From Longispora sp040681875 (GTDB lineage Bacteria > Actinomycetota > Actinomycetes > Mycobacteriales > Micromonosporaceae): DNA of 64,000 bases. The position numbers and the translations under genes were made by a program. A model generated the notes under the pieces. It ran no database searches and had not been told where the DNA came from. It saw nothing but the letters and a program-made list of their open reading frames with translations. The stretch covers positions 1 through 64,000 of the forward strand of contig NZ_JBFAZP010000011.1 of assembly GCF_040681875.1 (NCBI RefSeq). The letters are read 5' to 3'. This document shows, piece after piece, positions 34,482 to 42,369 of this stretch (the first letter of the stretch is position 1; each line of letters opens with the position of its first letter).

Positions 34482-35636
34482 TCACTCGACGGCTTCGAGC
34501 CCCTGGCGGTACACGTCGATGGCTTCCATCTCCCGGCCGCCCGCGCGGAGCAGATCCCCCAGCTCACGGGCCACGGTGCACGTCTCCAGCCCCACGGACA
34601 CCCCCAGCGCGGCCCGGAGTTCGCGCTCGGCGGCCGCCAGGTCACCGGCGTCCCGGGCGATCAACCCCTTGATCCGGTACGCCACGGCGGGCTCGGCCTC
34701 CGCCGCCACCGCTACCGCGTCCTCGGCCCGCCCGACCCGCCAGAGCGCCTCCGCGAGTTCCCCGGCGACGGCGGCGCCGAGCAGTTCCCGGGCGTGGCTG
34801 AGTTCGGCGACGGCGGCGGCGTGTTCCCCGGTCCGGGCGAGCAGCCGGCCGCGCGCCCACTGGCCGACGGCGGCGGAGTGCCGTTGTTCGCGGCGGCGGC
34901 AGGCGGCCCGGGCCCGTTCGGCGGCGGCCTCGGCGTCGGCCCACCGGCCCTGGGCGCGCAGGGTGCGGGCGGTGCGCAGGTACCGCTCGACGACGGCGGC
35001 GGCCTCGGCGGTCGGCCCGACGAGGGCACCGGCCGCGTCGGCCTGTTCGACGGCGCGTTCGGTGAGGCCGAGGTCGGTGTAGGTGTGCACGAGGGCGTAG
35101 CGCAGTTCGGCCTCGGCGTCGGGGTCGGGCAGGCCGTCGGCGTGCAGCTGGGCGAGGGCGTTCTCCAGGAGGTACGCGGCCTCGGCCGGCCGGGCCGCCC
35201 GCGCCCGCGCGGTGAGCAGCGGCACCCGCACGGTGATCGGCTCGGCGGCGAGCAGCTCGTCGGCCCCGTCGAGTTCGCCCATGCCGGTGAGCGCGAGGGC
35301 CTCGATCCGGGTCAGTCCGTGCTCGGCGGCCCGGGTCCGGATCCGGCCGTACGCGCCGGGCTTGCCGGCCAGGTCGGCCTCGGCGAGGGAGATGAGCAGG
35401 TCGACAGGCAGCTCGGTGGGTCGCCCGGTGCTCAGTTCGGCGGGTGAGACGCCCAGCCGGGACGCGAAGTACGCGAGCGCGTCGGTGGACGGGGTCCGCC
35501 GCTCGGCCTCGACCGTGGAGATGTACGCGGCGGTGTACCTGTCGCCCGCGAGCTCCTTCTGCGTGAGCCCTTTTTGTGTACGAAGTCGGTATAACCGAGC
35601 GCCCAGGGACTCCCGACTGCTCACTGCACCCGCCAT
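34482..35636 (-). CDS. XRE-family regulator with C-terminal TPR-like helical repeats
   Basis: 384 residues. Residues 10-65 form a Cro/C1-type helix-turn-helix (LGARLYRLRTQKGLTQKELAG...YISTVEAERRTPSTDALAYFASRLGV). The remaining 300 residues are alanine-rich paired helices with TPR-like periodicity, a design seen in peptide-responsive RRNPP-like and actinobacterial regulators. A ligand cannot be assigned. ATG at 35636 is preferred; a GTG three codons upstream is possible. It is divergent from a secreted M4 peptidase across 131 bp, so control of that gene is a reasonable guess. Confidence 0.8.
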   Translation of the reverse strand: MAGAVSSRESLGARLYRLRTQKGLTQKELAGDRYTAAYISTVEAERRTPSTDALAYFASRLGVSPAELSTGRPTELPVDLLISLAEADLAGKPGAYGRIRTRAAEHGLTRIEALALTGMGELDGADELLAAEPITVRVPLLTARARAARPAEAAYLLENALAQLHADGLPDPDAEAELRYALVHTYTDLGLTERAVEQADAAGALVGPTAEAAAVVERYLRTARTLRAQGRWADAEAAAERARAACRRREQRHSAAVGQWARGRLLARTGEHAAAVAELSHARELLGAAVAGELAEALWRVGRAEDAVAVAAEAEPAVAYRIKGLIARDAGDLAAAERELRAALGVSVGLETCTVARELGDLLRAGGREMEAIDVYRQGLEAVE

Positions 35637-35689
35637 AACACACACCGTAACCCATCCGGTTTGCTCACGGCCAAGGTGTTACAGGCCCC

Positions 35690-35718
35690 TTTACTCGAGT
35701 TACGCACACTGTTATACA
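35690..35718 (+). promoter_or_regulatory. Putative promoter of the M4 peptidase gene
   Basis: TTTACT (35690-35695) and TATACA (35713-35718) are 17 bp apart, ending 49 bp before the start codon, in the spacer shared with the XRE gene. Confidence 0.45.
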
Positions 35719-35767
35719 TGCGTTCGTGACAGCAGTCACATTCCCCTCAGTGAATGGGAGGCACCGG

Positions 35768-37765
35768 GTGAAACGGTCTCTAGCCGCGGCGGGAGCGGTA
35801 GCGCTCTTCGCCGGCATGGCGGTCGGGGTGGCCAGCATGGCCAGCGCGACCCCACAGATTCCCACCCAGTCGCAGGCGGTGGCCCAGGCCAACTCGGTCC
35901 TGTCGGGCAACCGTGCCGCGATCCGGGGCACGGCGAACGACCAGTACAAGGTCTTCAGCTCGCGCGTCGACGCCGCGACCGGCGCCACGCACGTGCGCTA
36001 CACCCGCCAGTACAACGGGCTGCGGGTCTACGGCGGCGACTTCGTCGTGCACAACGCGCCCGGCGGCGCCCTGTCCAGCGTGAGCAACGCGCTGAACGCC
36101 CCGCTGGCGATCGGCACCACCCCCGGCATCACCGCCGACGCGGCGAAGTCCTCCGCCGAGCGCACCTTCGTGGGAACTGTCGCCCGCGTCGGCACGCCCG
36201 AGCTGATGGTCGACGCCGCCGACGGCAACGGCGTTCTCGCCTTCGAAACTGTCGTCGAAGGAATGAACGGCCAGACCCCGAGCAAGCTGCACGTCATCAC
36301 CGACGCCCGCACGGGTGCGGTGCGCGGCTCGTTCGACGAGATCGAGTCGATCAACGGCACCGGCAACAGCCTGTACTCGGGCACGGTCACCGTCGACACG
36401 ACGCAGTCGGGCAGCACGTACACGATGATCGACCCGTCGCACGGCAACGGCAACACGTGCGACATGAACAACGGCACGTCGACGTGTACCAACTTCACCG
36501 ACGCGGACAACACCTGGGGTACCGGCACCAACGCCAACCGCCAGTCCGCCGCCGTGGACGCGCACTTCGGTGCCGCGATGACGTTCGACTACTTCAAGAA
36601 CACCCACGGCCGCAACGGCATCTTCGGCAACGGCGCGGGCGTGCCGAGCCGGGTGCACTACGGCAGCAACTACGTGAACGCGTTCTGGGACGGCGCCCAG
36701 ATGACCTACGGCGACGGCAACAACAAGCCGCTGGTCTCCCTCGACGTGGCCGGCCACGAGATGAGCCACGGCGTCACCGAGTCCGTGGTCTCCGGCGGCC
36801 TGACCTACTCCGGCGAGTCCGGTGGCCTGAACGAGGCGACCTCCGACATCTTCGGCAACATGGTCGAGTTCTACGCGAACACCTCCTCGGACCCGGGTGA
36901 CTACCAGGTCGGCGAGAAGATCGACATCAACGGCGACGGCACCCCGCTGCGCTACATGTACAACCCGACCCTGGACGGCTCGTCGCACGGCTGCTGGTCG
37001 ACCAGCACCAAGAACATCGACGTGCACTACTCGTCCGGTGTCGCGAACCACTTCTACTTCAACCTCGCCGAGGGCACCGGCTCCACCGCGTACGGCACCT
37101 CGCCGGTCTGCGGTTCGGCCCCCGCCGTCGTCGGCATCGGTCGCGCCAAGGCCGAGAAGATCTGGTGGAAGGCGCTCGACGCGTACTTCACGTCGAACAC
37201 CTCCTACGTGAACACGGCCAACCCGGCCAACACGTCCCGTGCGTACACCCTCAAGGCCGCCACGGACCTGTACGGCAACTGCTCGACCGAGTACCGCGCC
37301 GTCCAGGCCGCCTGGACCGCCGTGAACGTGGCCGGCAACGACGCGCCGTGTGGCGGCACCCCCACCGTCGGCCCGACGTCCTCGCCGACCGCCTCCCCGA
37401 CCAGCTCGCCGACGACCTGCGCCGCCGTCACCAACGGCGCCGACGTGGCGATCCCGGACGCTGGCGCGGCCGTGACCAGCACCATCACGATCACCGGGTG
37501 CGCCCGGAACGCCTCGGCCACCACCAAGGTCGCCGTGGTCGTCCCGCACACCTACCGCGGTGACGTCCGGATCGACCTGGTCGGCCCGAACGGCGCCTCG
37601 TACCGCCTGAAGACCGAGAACATCAACGACAGCGCGGCGAACGTCAACACGACGTACACCGTCAACGTCTCGGCCCAGCAGGCCAACGGCACCTGGACCC
37701 TCAAGGTGCAGGACCTGTACTCGTACGACACCGGCAAGATCGACAGCTGGACCCTGACGGTCTAG
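35768..37765 (+). CDS. Secreted M4 (thermolysin-like) metallopeptidase with C-terminal P-domain
   Basis: 665 residues. Signal peptide 1-27 (ASMASA-TP), FTP/PepSY propeptide about 30-190, then the M4 catalytic region with zinc site His330-Glu331-x-x-His334 (GHEMSHGVTE) and third ligand Glu356 in GGLNEATSD. The proton-donor histidine is likely in VHYSSGVANHFYF. After a Thr/Ser/Pro linker comes a proprotein-convertase P-domain (about 560-665) with two cysteines. I chose the GTG at 35768 because GGGAGG lies at 35756-35761; the upstream ATG at 35726 lacks a site and precedes no signal-peptide feature. The next gene carries a nearly identical P-domain. Confidence 0.93.
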   Translation: MKRSLAAAGAVALFAGMAVGVASMASATPQIPTQSQAVAQANSVLSGNRAAIRGTANDQYKVFSSRVDAATGATHVRYTRQYNGLRVYGGDFVVHNAPGGALSSVSNALNAPLAIGTTPGITADAAKSSAERTFVGTVARVGTPELMVDAADGNGVLAFETVVEGMNGQTPSKLHVITDARTGAVRGSFDEIESINGTGNSLYSGTVTVDTTQSGSTYTMIDPSHGNGNTCDMNNGTSTCTNFTDADNTWGTGTNANRQSAAVDAHFGAAMTFDYFKNTHGRNGIFGNGAGVPSRVHYGSNYVNAFWDGAQMTYGDGNNKPLVSLDVAGHEMSHGVTESVVSGGLTYSGESGGLNEATSDIFGNMVEFYANTSSDPGDYQVGEKIDINGDGTPLRYMYNPTLDGSSHGCWSTSTKNIDVHYSSGVANHFYFNLAEGTGSTAYGTSPVCGSAPAVVGIGRAKAEKIWWKALDAYFTSNTSYVNTANPANTSRAYTLKAATDLYGNCSTEYRAVQAAWTAVNVAGNDAPCGGTPTVGPTSSPTASPTSSPTTCAAVTNGADVAIPDAGAAVTSTITITGCARNASATTKVAVVVPHTYRGDVRIDLVGPNGASYRLKTENINDSAANVNTTYTVNVSAQQANGTWTLKVQDLYSYDTGKIDSWTLTV

Positions 37766-37780
37766 TCACGCCCAGCATCG

Positions 37781-37808
37781 GGGCCGGTCACCCTCGGGTG
37801 GCCGGCCC
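37781..37808 (+). terminator. Hairpin after the M4 peptidase gene
   Basis: Arms GGGCCGGTCACCC and GGGTGGCCGGCCC pair with one wobble, 15 nt past the stop codon and before the M28 gene. The two peptidase genes are therefore partly or wholly separate units. Confidence 0.6.
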
Positions 37809-37838
37809 TCCCCTCATCCTGGGAAAGGTACGGACAGC

Positions 37839-39191
37839 ATGAACCGCAAGCTTCCCCTCGCGGTGGCCACGGCCGCCATCCTGGCCATCGGGATCGCCCT
37901 GGCGGGTCCGACGGCCAACGCCGCCCCGTCCACCGCGCTCGCGGCACTGCCGAACGGCGCCCCCGACATCGCGGTCGCCGACGTGAAGGCGCAGCTCACC
38001 AACCTGCAGACCATCGCGAACAACAACAGCGGCAACCGGTACACCGGCCGCACCGGCTACCGGGCCTCCGTCGACCACGTCAAGTCCGAGATGACCGCCC
38101 TGGGCCTCACGGTCAAGGAGCAGTCGTTCTCGACCTCGGCCGGCACCAGCTACAACGTGACCGCCGAACTGGTCGGCACCGACACGTCCAAGGTGATCAT
38201 GCTCGGCGGGCACCTGGACAGCGTCTCGTCCGGCCCCGGCATCAACGACAACGGCACCGGTAGCGCCTCGCTGCTCGCGGTCGCCAAGGCGTTCAAGAAC
38301 GCCCGGCCCACGCCGGGGGTCACCGTCAGGTTCGCCTGGTGGGGCGCCGAGGAGCTGGGGCTGCTCGGCTCGAAGGCGTACGTGAACTCGCTGTCGAGCG
38401 CCGAGCGGACCCGGATCAAGGCGTACCTGAACTTCGACATGACCGGTTCGCCGAACCCCGGGTACTTCGTCTACAACGACGACACCAACGGGACCGCCCT
38501 GTGCGACCTCCTCGTGCGGGGCTTCACGTCGCTCAACGTGCAGACCGAGTACATCGACGTGGACGGCCGCAGCGACCACGGCTCCTTCTACGCCGTGGGC
38601 ATCCCGACCGGCGGCACGTTCTCCGGCGCCGAGGGCACCAAGACCTCCGCCCAGGCGACCAAGTGGGGCGGCACGGCCAACGCGGCCTACGACCCCTGCT
38701 ACCACCGGTCCTGCGACACGATCAGCAACATCAACGACACGTCGCTCGATCGGCACGCCGACGTCATCTCCTACGCCCTGTGGGACCTGACCGGCGCGAC
38801 GTCCACCCCGTCGCCGACCCCGACCGTCCAGCCGACCGGCGGCAGCTGCGCCCCGGTGACGAACGGCACGGACGTCGCGATCCCGGACAAGGGCGCGGCC
38901 GTGACCAGCAAGGTCACGATCTCCGGCTGCAACCGCAACGCGTCGGCCAGCACGAAGGTCGCCGTCGTCATCCCGCACACCTACCGGGGTGACGTCCGGA
39001 TCGACCTGGTCACGCCGAACGGCACCTCGTACCGGCTGAAGACCGAGAGCAACGACAGCGCGGCCAACATCAACACGACGTACACCGTCAACGTCGCCAC
39101 GCACGCCGCCAACGGCGTCTGGACCCTCAAGGTCCAGGACATGTACTCCGCCGACACGGGCAAGATCGACAGTTGGACACTGACTGTCTAG
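37839..39191 (+). CDS. Secreted M28 aminopeptidase with C-terminal P-domain
   Basis: 450 residues. A signal peptide covers 1-28 (ends TANAA). The catalytic domain matches Streptomyces griseus aminopeptidase: zinc ligands His125, Asp137, Glu172, Asp200 and His289, with catalytic Glu171; the spacing corresponds one-for-one to the S. griseus residues. The enzyme removes large hydrophobic N-terminal residues. After a TPSPTPT linker a P-domain (about 340-450) follows, nearly the same as in the M4 peptidase upstream. GGGAAAGG precedes the ATG. The pair would act as an endo- plus exopeptidase system on extracellular protein, feeding peptide import (inference). Confidence 0.93.
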   Translation: MNRKLPLAVATAAILAIGIALAGPTANAAPSTALAALPNGAPDIAVADVKAQLTNLQTIANNNSGNRYTGRTGYRASVDHVKSEMTALGLTVKEQSFSTSAGTSYNVTAELVGTDTSKVIMLGGHLDSVSSGPGINDNGTGSASLLAVAKAFKNARPTPGVTVRFAWWGAEELGLLGSKAYVNSLSSAERTRIKAYLNFDMTGSPNPGYFVYNDDTNGTALCDLLVRGFTSLNVQTEYIDVDGRSDHGSFYAVGIPTGGTFSGAEGTKTSAQATKWGGTANAAYDPCYHRSCDTISNINDTSLDRHADVISYALWDLTGATSTPSPTPTVQPTGGSCAPVTNGTDVAIPDKGAAVTSKVTISGCNRNASASTKVAVVIPHTYRGDVRIDLVTPNGTSYRLKTESNDSAANINTTYTVNVATHAANGVWTLKVQDMYSADTGKIDSWTLTV

Positions 39192-39205
39192 TCACACGGC
39201 ACGCG

Positions 39206-39235
39206 GTGGCCCCGATCATTTTCGATCGGGGCCAC
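39206..39235 (+). terminator. Terminator of the M28 gene
   Basis: Perfect 12-bp stem GTGGCCCCGATC / GATCGGGGCCAC with loop ATTTTC. Confidence 0.8.
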
Positions 39236-39257
39236 TTCCATCTCCCGGTTCCTGTGG

Positions 39258-39263
39258 CATACT
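39258..39263 (+). promoter_or_regulatory. -10 box for a leaderless leader transcript
   Basis: CATACT lies 7 bp before the leader-peptide ATG, the spacing expected of a leaderless mRNA. The -35 region is not recognisable. Confidence 0.45.
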
Positions 39264-39270
39264 CGGACCC

Positions 39271-39336
39271 ATGCAGCACTGTGCGCGATTTTTTTACTAC
39301 GGCACCGGGGTCCCGGCAGCCGTAGGTCTCGCGTAA
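39271..39336 (+). CDS. Phe/Tyr leader peptide of the chorismate mutase gene
   Basis: A 21-codon reading frame starting MQHCARFFYYGTG and ending GLA-stop. Four adjacent codons TTT TTT TAC TAC (39289-39300) specify Phe-Phe-Tyr-Tyr, the end products of the pathway branch that chorismate mutase feeds. It is followed within 12 nt by a terminator-type hairpin and then the chorismate mutase gene, the standard layout of ribosome-mediated attenuation. A 7-bp hairpin (39321-39327 with 39340-39346) spans its stop codon. Too short for usual ORF calling. The attenuation mechanism is inferred; it has not been shown here. Confidence 0.8.
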   Translation: MQHCARFFYYGTGVPAAVGLA

Positions 39337-39347
39337 CTGACCTACGA

Positions 39348-39377
39348 ACGCCTCGGGCTCACAGCTCGGGGCGTTTT
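39348..39377 (+). terminator. Attenuator terminator before chorismate mutase
   Basis: Left arm ACGCCTCGGGCT (39348-39359), loop CAC, right arm AGCTCGGGGCGT (39363-39374): 12 pairs with two wobbles, followed by TTT, CTC and GTTT. It stands between the leader peptide and the structural gene. Confidence 0.8.
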
Positions 39378-39424
39378 CTCGTTTCCGGGCAAAGGCCAGA
39401 ACCTTTCACCCCAGGAGAAACGAC

Positions 39425-39718
39425 ATGAGCGCCGCAGCGATCGCCCCCAGCAACACCACCGGAGCCACCGGCGAGTCCGCCGACCGGATCTCCGAGCTCC
39501 GCACCAGGATCAACAGTATCGACGAACAACTCATCAACCTCTGGCGTGAACGCGCGAGCCTGTCCCAGGAGGTCGGCACCGTGCGGGTCGCTGCCGGGGG
39601 CACCAGGCTGATGCTGGCCCGCGAGCGGGAGATCCTGGAGCAGTTCAAGGCGGAACTCGGCGAGGACGGCACCCAGTTGGCGCTGCTCATCCTCCGAGCG
39701 GGCCGGGGAAGGCTCTAG
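39425..39718 (+). CDS. Chorismate mutase (AroQ type)
   Basis: A 97-residue all-helical AroQ chorismate mutase converting chorismate to prephenate for Phe and Tyr. The family pattern is visible: ISELRTRINSIDEQLINLWRERASLSQEVG with the active-site arginine, then LAREREILEQF. Length is that of the monofunctional 90-100 residue forms (such as Mtb Rv0948c), which depend on DAHP synthase for full activity; that partner is not in the window. AGGAGAAA precedes the ATG. It is preceded by the leader peptide and attenuator, so it should be expressed when Phe or Tyr is scarce. Confidence 0.92.
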   Translation: MSAAAIAPSNTTGATGESADRISELRTRINSIDEQLINLWRERASLSQEVGTVRVAAGGTRLMLAREREILEQFKAELGEDGTQLALLILRAGRGRL

Positions 39719-39727
39719 TTCTACCCC

Positions 39728-39800
39728 ACCCCTTTTCCGGGTACGGACCCCCGAACCCCTTTTCCGGGTACGGGCAACCCAGGCCCTCATCCGGGTGCGG
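39728..39800. repeat. Three tandem 27-bp repeats with core CCTTTTCCGGGTACGG
   Basis: Units start at 39728, 39755 and 39782, the third degenerate (CCTCATCCGGGTGCGG). They lie just after the chorismate mutase stop codon. Similar single copies occur in other intergenic spaces of the window (30851, 60259). Confidence 0.6.
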
Positions 39801-39922
39801 GCGCCCACGCCCCGATCCCCGCCAGTCGGCACCCGCGCGAACGCCCGCGCCGGGTGCCGCTGTCGTCTCGGCCCGCGGGCGACGGGACGGCGCCGCTGGA
39901 CGCGCCCACCTAGCCTGGACGC

Positions 39923-40357
39923 ATGGCGCAGCGCACCTCCAGGGTGATCCACACAGTTCGACTCGTCTCTGTGATCTGGGTGCTCGGGGCCGGGGCGTCC
40001 GTGTTCTTTGACGTACCGTCCTGGAACACATCGCCTCCATCAACGGTCACCGCCCAGGTCACCTCCACCGAAGAACTCACCACCTCACGCACCCCGTACT
40101 ACCTCGCCCGCTTCTCCACCTCCGCCGGCGACACCTGCGAGGCCGCGCACGTCCACGGCGACCCGAAGGCCCGCGAGCGCGAGGTCGGCGACCAGGTCCA
40201 GGTCCTCTACCGACACGCACAACGGTGTGACGTGGTCGGCCACGCCGACGAGAAGGCGGAGCAGGCGTTCGGACTCTCCCCCTCGATGCTGTTCCTCGTC
40301 GCGGGCCTGGGACTGGGCTTCGTGTCCTGGTTCCGCCCAGGGTTACTCGGCGGTTGA
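39923..40357 (+). CDS. Small two-span membrane protein, DUF3592-like
   Basis: 144 residues: a membrane span at about 10-30, an extracytoplasmic beta-rich domain with YYLARFSTSAGDTCEAAHVHG and VGDQVQVLYRHAQRCDVVG, and a second span at about 118-137. The layout and the VGD.V.VLY element resemble DUF3592 proteins, whose role is unknown. No strong ribosome-binding site was seen. The codon bias supports a real gene. Confidence 0.6.
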   Translation: MAQRTSRVIHTVRLVSVIWVLGAGASVFFDVPSWNTSPPSTVTAQVTSTEELTTSRTPYYLARFSTSAGDTCEAAHVHGDPKAREREVGDQVQVLYRHAQRCDVVGHADEKAEQAFGLSPSMLFLVAGLGLGFVSWFRPGLLGG

Positions 40358-40432
40358 CCCGACACCACCCCGACCAACACCTCCCGCCCTGCCCCCATGC
40401 TCGCCTGGGCCGCGCCCGCCAGGTACGCCAAA

Positions 40433-40463
40433 AGGGAGGCACCCGGAACGGGTACCCCCCTCT
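40433..40463 (-). terminator. Terminator after the thioester surface protein gene
   Basis: GGGAGGCACCC pairs with GGGTACCCCCCT around GAAC with two mismatches, 19 nt past the stop codon. Confidence 0.5.
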
Positions 40464-40481
40464 GTGGCTTGCTCTGGGTCG

Positions 40482-41576
40482 TTACGCCTGGAAGTTGATC
40501 CGGCGGCGGCGCATCAGCACCAGCCCGCCGCCCACTCCGAGCAGCAGCACCCCGGCGCCGGCGATGCCAGCGGCGGCGGCACCGGTGACCGGCAGGGTCG
40601 GGGTCGCGGTGAGATTCGCGACGGCCTCGGCCTTGACGTCGACCTTCTTGTCGCCCGGCAGGATGACCTTCTGGGTCAGGTCCGCGCCCTGGGAGTTCAC
40701 GAAGACCCGGGCCAGCTCCAGGTTGCCGGAGCCTGCGGCTGTGGCCTTGACCTGGCCGGCGGTGTCGCCGGTCAGCCAGAACTTGCCGCCGTTCGCCGTC
40801 TTCGTGATCACCTTGCCGTCAGCGTCGAGGATCTTGCCGCCCGTGGCCGAGAGGGTGACCTCCCCGACGGTGCTGGTGACGGTGTACGGGCCGACCTTGT
40901 CGCCGACCTTGCCGTCCGCGCTGGCGGGGCTGATCGTGATGCCGAGGGCCACCGGGGCCTTCACGGCCTCACCGAGCAGGTAGTCGTAGATCTTCTTGAT
41001 CTGGGCGAACTCGTCGGGGTTGAACCGGCGGTCCTCGTGCCCCACAGCCGTGCTCAGCAGCTTGAACTTGTCGCTGTAGTGCCAGATGGCCGCCTGCGTC
41101 GCCGCGTACACGATGTACTCGTCGTGCGGGATCGCCAACGACTTGGCGGGCTCGCCGGCCTTGGCCGCCTCGCGCACCGCCGCGGCACTCTTGGTCGGGT
41201 AGCTGTTGTGCAGGATCCAGTTGATCTTCAACAGGTCGGCCTGCGAGATGTTCTTCGAGATCGACGACCAGTCGGCCTCGTTGTAGATCGGGTGCTTCGA
41301 GGCGTTCAGCGCGGTGCGGATGTCGATGCAGTAGACGAGCTTCTGCTCGCCACCCTTGACCGGGATGGTGATCCCGTTGATACCCACCGGCAGGTCGGCG
41401 GGCTTGTCGTCACCGATCGAGCCGTTGAAGTACCGGTTGTCGTAGTCGCCCGCGTGGGAGACGGTGCCGATCTGGCCCTGGACAGGGTCGGCGGCGAGGG
41501 CCGGTGAGGCGAGGCCGATGGTCGCCACGCCGATGGCGACCATTGCGACGGCCGTGCGGAGTCTGGTGATGAGCAC
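40482..41576 (-). CDS. Sortase-anchored thioester (TQXA) domain surface protein
   Basis: 364 residues. Signal peptide 1-29 (SPALAAD). Residues about 35-200 form a TQXA thioester domain: Cys83 in LVYCIDI and Gln161 in AATQAAIWHY would form the internal Cys-Gln thioester used to attach covalently to host or surface amines. Residues about 205-320 are a beta-sandwich region. The end has LPVTG (328-332), a hydrophobic span and RRRR, a sortase cell-wall sorting signal. The GTG at 41576 is preceded by GGAAGGA. Known homologues are adhesins of Gram-positive pathogens; in a soil actinomycete a role in surface or hyphal adhesion is inferred. No sortase gene is present here. Confidence 0.9.
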   Translation of the reverse strand: MLITRLRTAVAMVAIGVATIGLASPALAADPVQGQIGTVSHAGDYDNRYFNGSIGDDKPADLPVGINGITIPVKGGEQKLVYCIDIRTALNASKHPIYNEADWSSISKNISQADLLKINWILHNSYPTKSAAAVREAAKAGEPAKSLAIPHDEYIVYAATQAAIWHYSDKFKLLSTAVGHEDRRFNPDEFAQIKKIYDYLLGEAVKAPVALGITISPASADGKVGDKVGPYTVTSTVGEVTLSATGGKILDADGKVITKTANGGKFWLTGDTAGQVKATAAGSGNLELARVFVNSQGADLTQKVILPGDKKVDVKAEAVANLTATPTLPVTGAAAAGIAGAGVLLLGVGGGLVLMRRRRINFQA

Positions 41577-41723
41577 TGCGGATGGGTCCTTCCCGAGATC
41601 GGGTGACGCGACGCCGCATTATTGGCCCCGAACCGAGATCAACACATCCCCCCGCGAGCTGGAAATCCCAGCTGCGCCCCAGAACCGCCCATTTTGTCTA
41701 CAGTGACACGCCGGCCAATTTAC

Positions 41724-42365
41724 CTACACCAGACGACGATCTGCCGCCCAACGTGATAGCTCATACCGATTTGACATCTGGAGTTTCCGCAACACATTGG
41801 ACACATGGGTCTCAACGGTCTTGATGGAAATGTAGAGCTCCTTGGCGATTTCCTTGTAGGCATAACCGCGCGCCAGCAGCCGCAACACCTCGCGCTCGCG
41901 GTTCGTCAGCTGGTCGAGTTCCGGGTCGGCCACCGGCGCCTCGGAGCGCGACGCGAACGCGTCCAGGACGAACCCGGCCAGCCGGGGGCTGAACACCGCG
42001 TCCCCGTCGGCGACCCGGCGGACCGCGTCGGCCAGCTCGTCCGGGGAGATCGTCTTGGTGACGTAGCCGCGGGCGCCCGCCCGGATCAGGCCGATCACGT
42101 CCTCGGCGGCGTCGGAGACCGACAGCGCCAGGAACTTCACGTCGGGGCTGGCCCGGCGCACCGCCTCCAGCACGGCCCGGCCGCCCCCGTCGGGCATGTG
42201 CACGTCCAGGAGCACCACGTCCGGCTTCTCGGCGTTGATGGCGGCCACGGCGGCGGCCACCGTACCGGCCTCGCCGATCACGTTGACCCGCTTGCCCAGC
42301 TCGGCCCGCACCCCCGCGCGGAACATCGCGTGGTCGTCCACCAGAAACACCCTCAGCGCGTCCAT
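41724..42365 (-). CDS. LuxR/NarL-family response regulator
   Basis: 213 residues. The receiver domain has Asp10-Asp11, phospho-acceptor Asp54 (VLLDVHMPDGGG), the switch serine and Lys in YVTKTISPDEL. The LuxR helix-turn-helix at about 150-210 reads LTNREREVLRLLARGYAYKEIAKELYISIKTVETHVSNVLRKL. It starts 4 nt after the stop of the PspC histidine kinase gene, its obvious partner. Confidence 0.93.
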   Translation of the reverse strand: MDALRVFLVDDHAMFRAGVRAELGKRVNVIGEAGTVAAAVAAINAEKPDVVLLDVHMPDGGGRAVLEAVRRASPDVKFLALSVSDAAEDVIGLIRAGARGYVTKTISPDELADAVRRVADGDAVFSPRLAGFVLDAFASRSEAPVADPELDQLTNREREVLRLLARGYAYKEIAKELYISIKTVETHVSNVLRKLQMSNRYELSRWAADRRLV

Positions 42366-42369
42366 GCCC

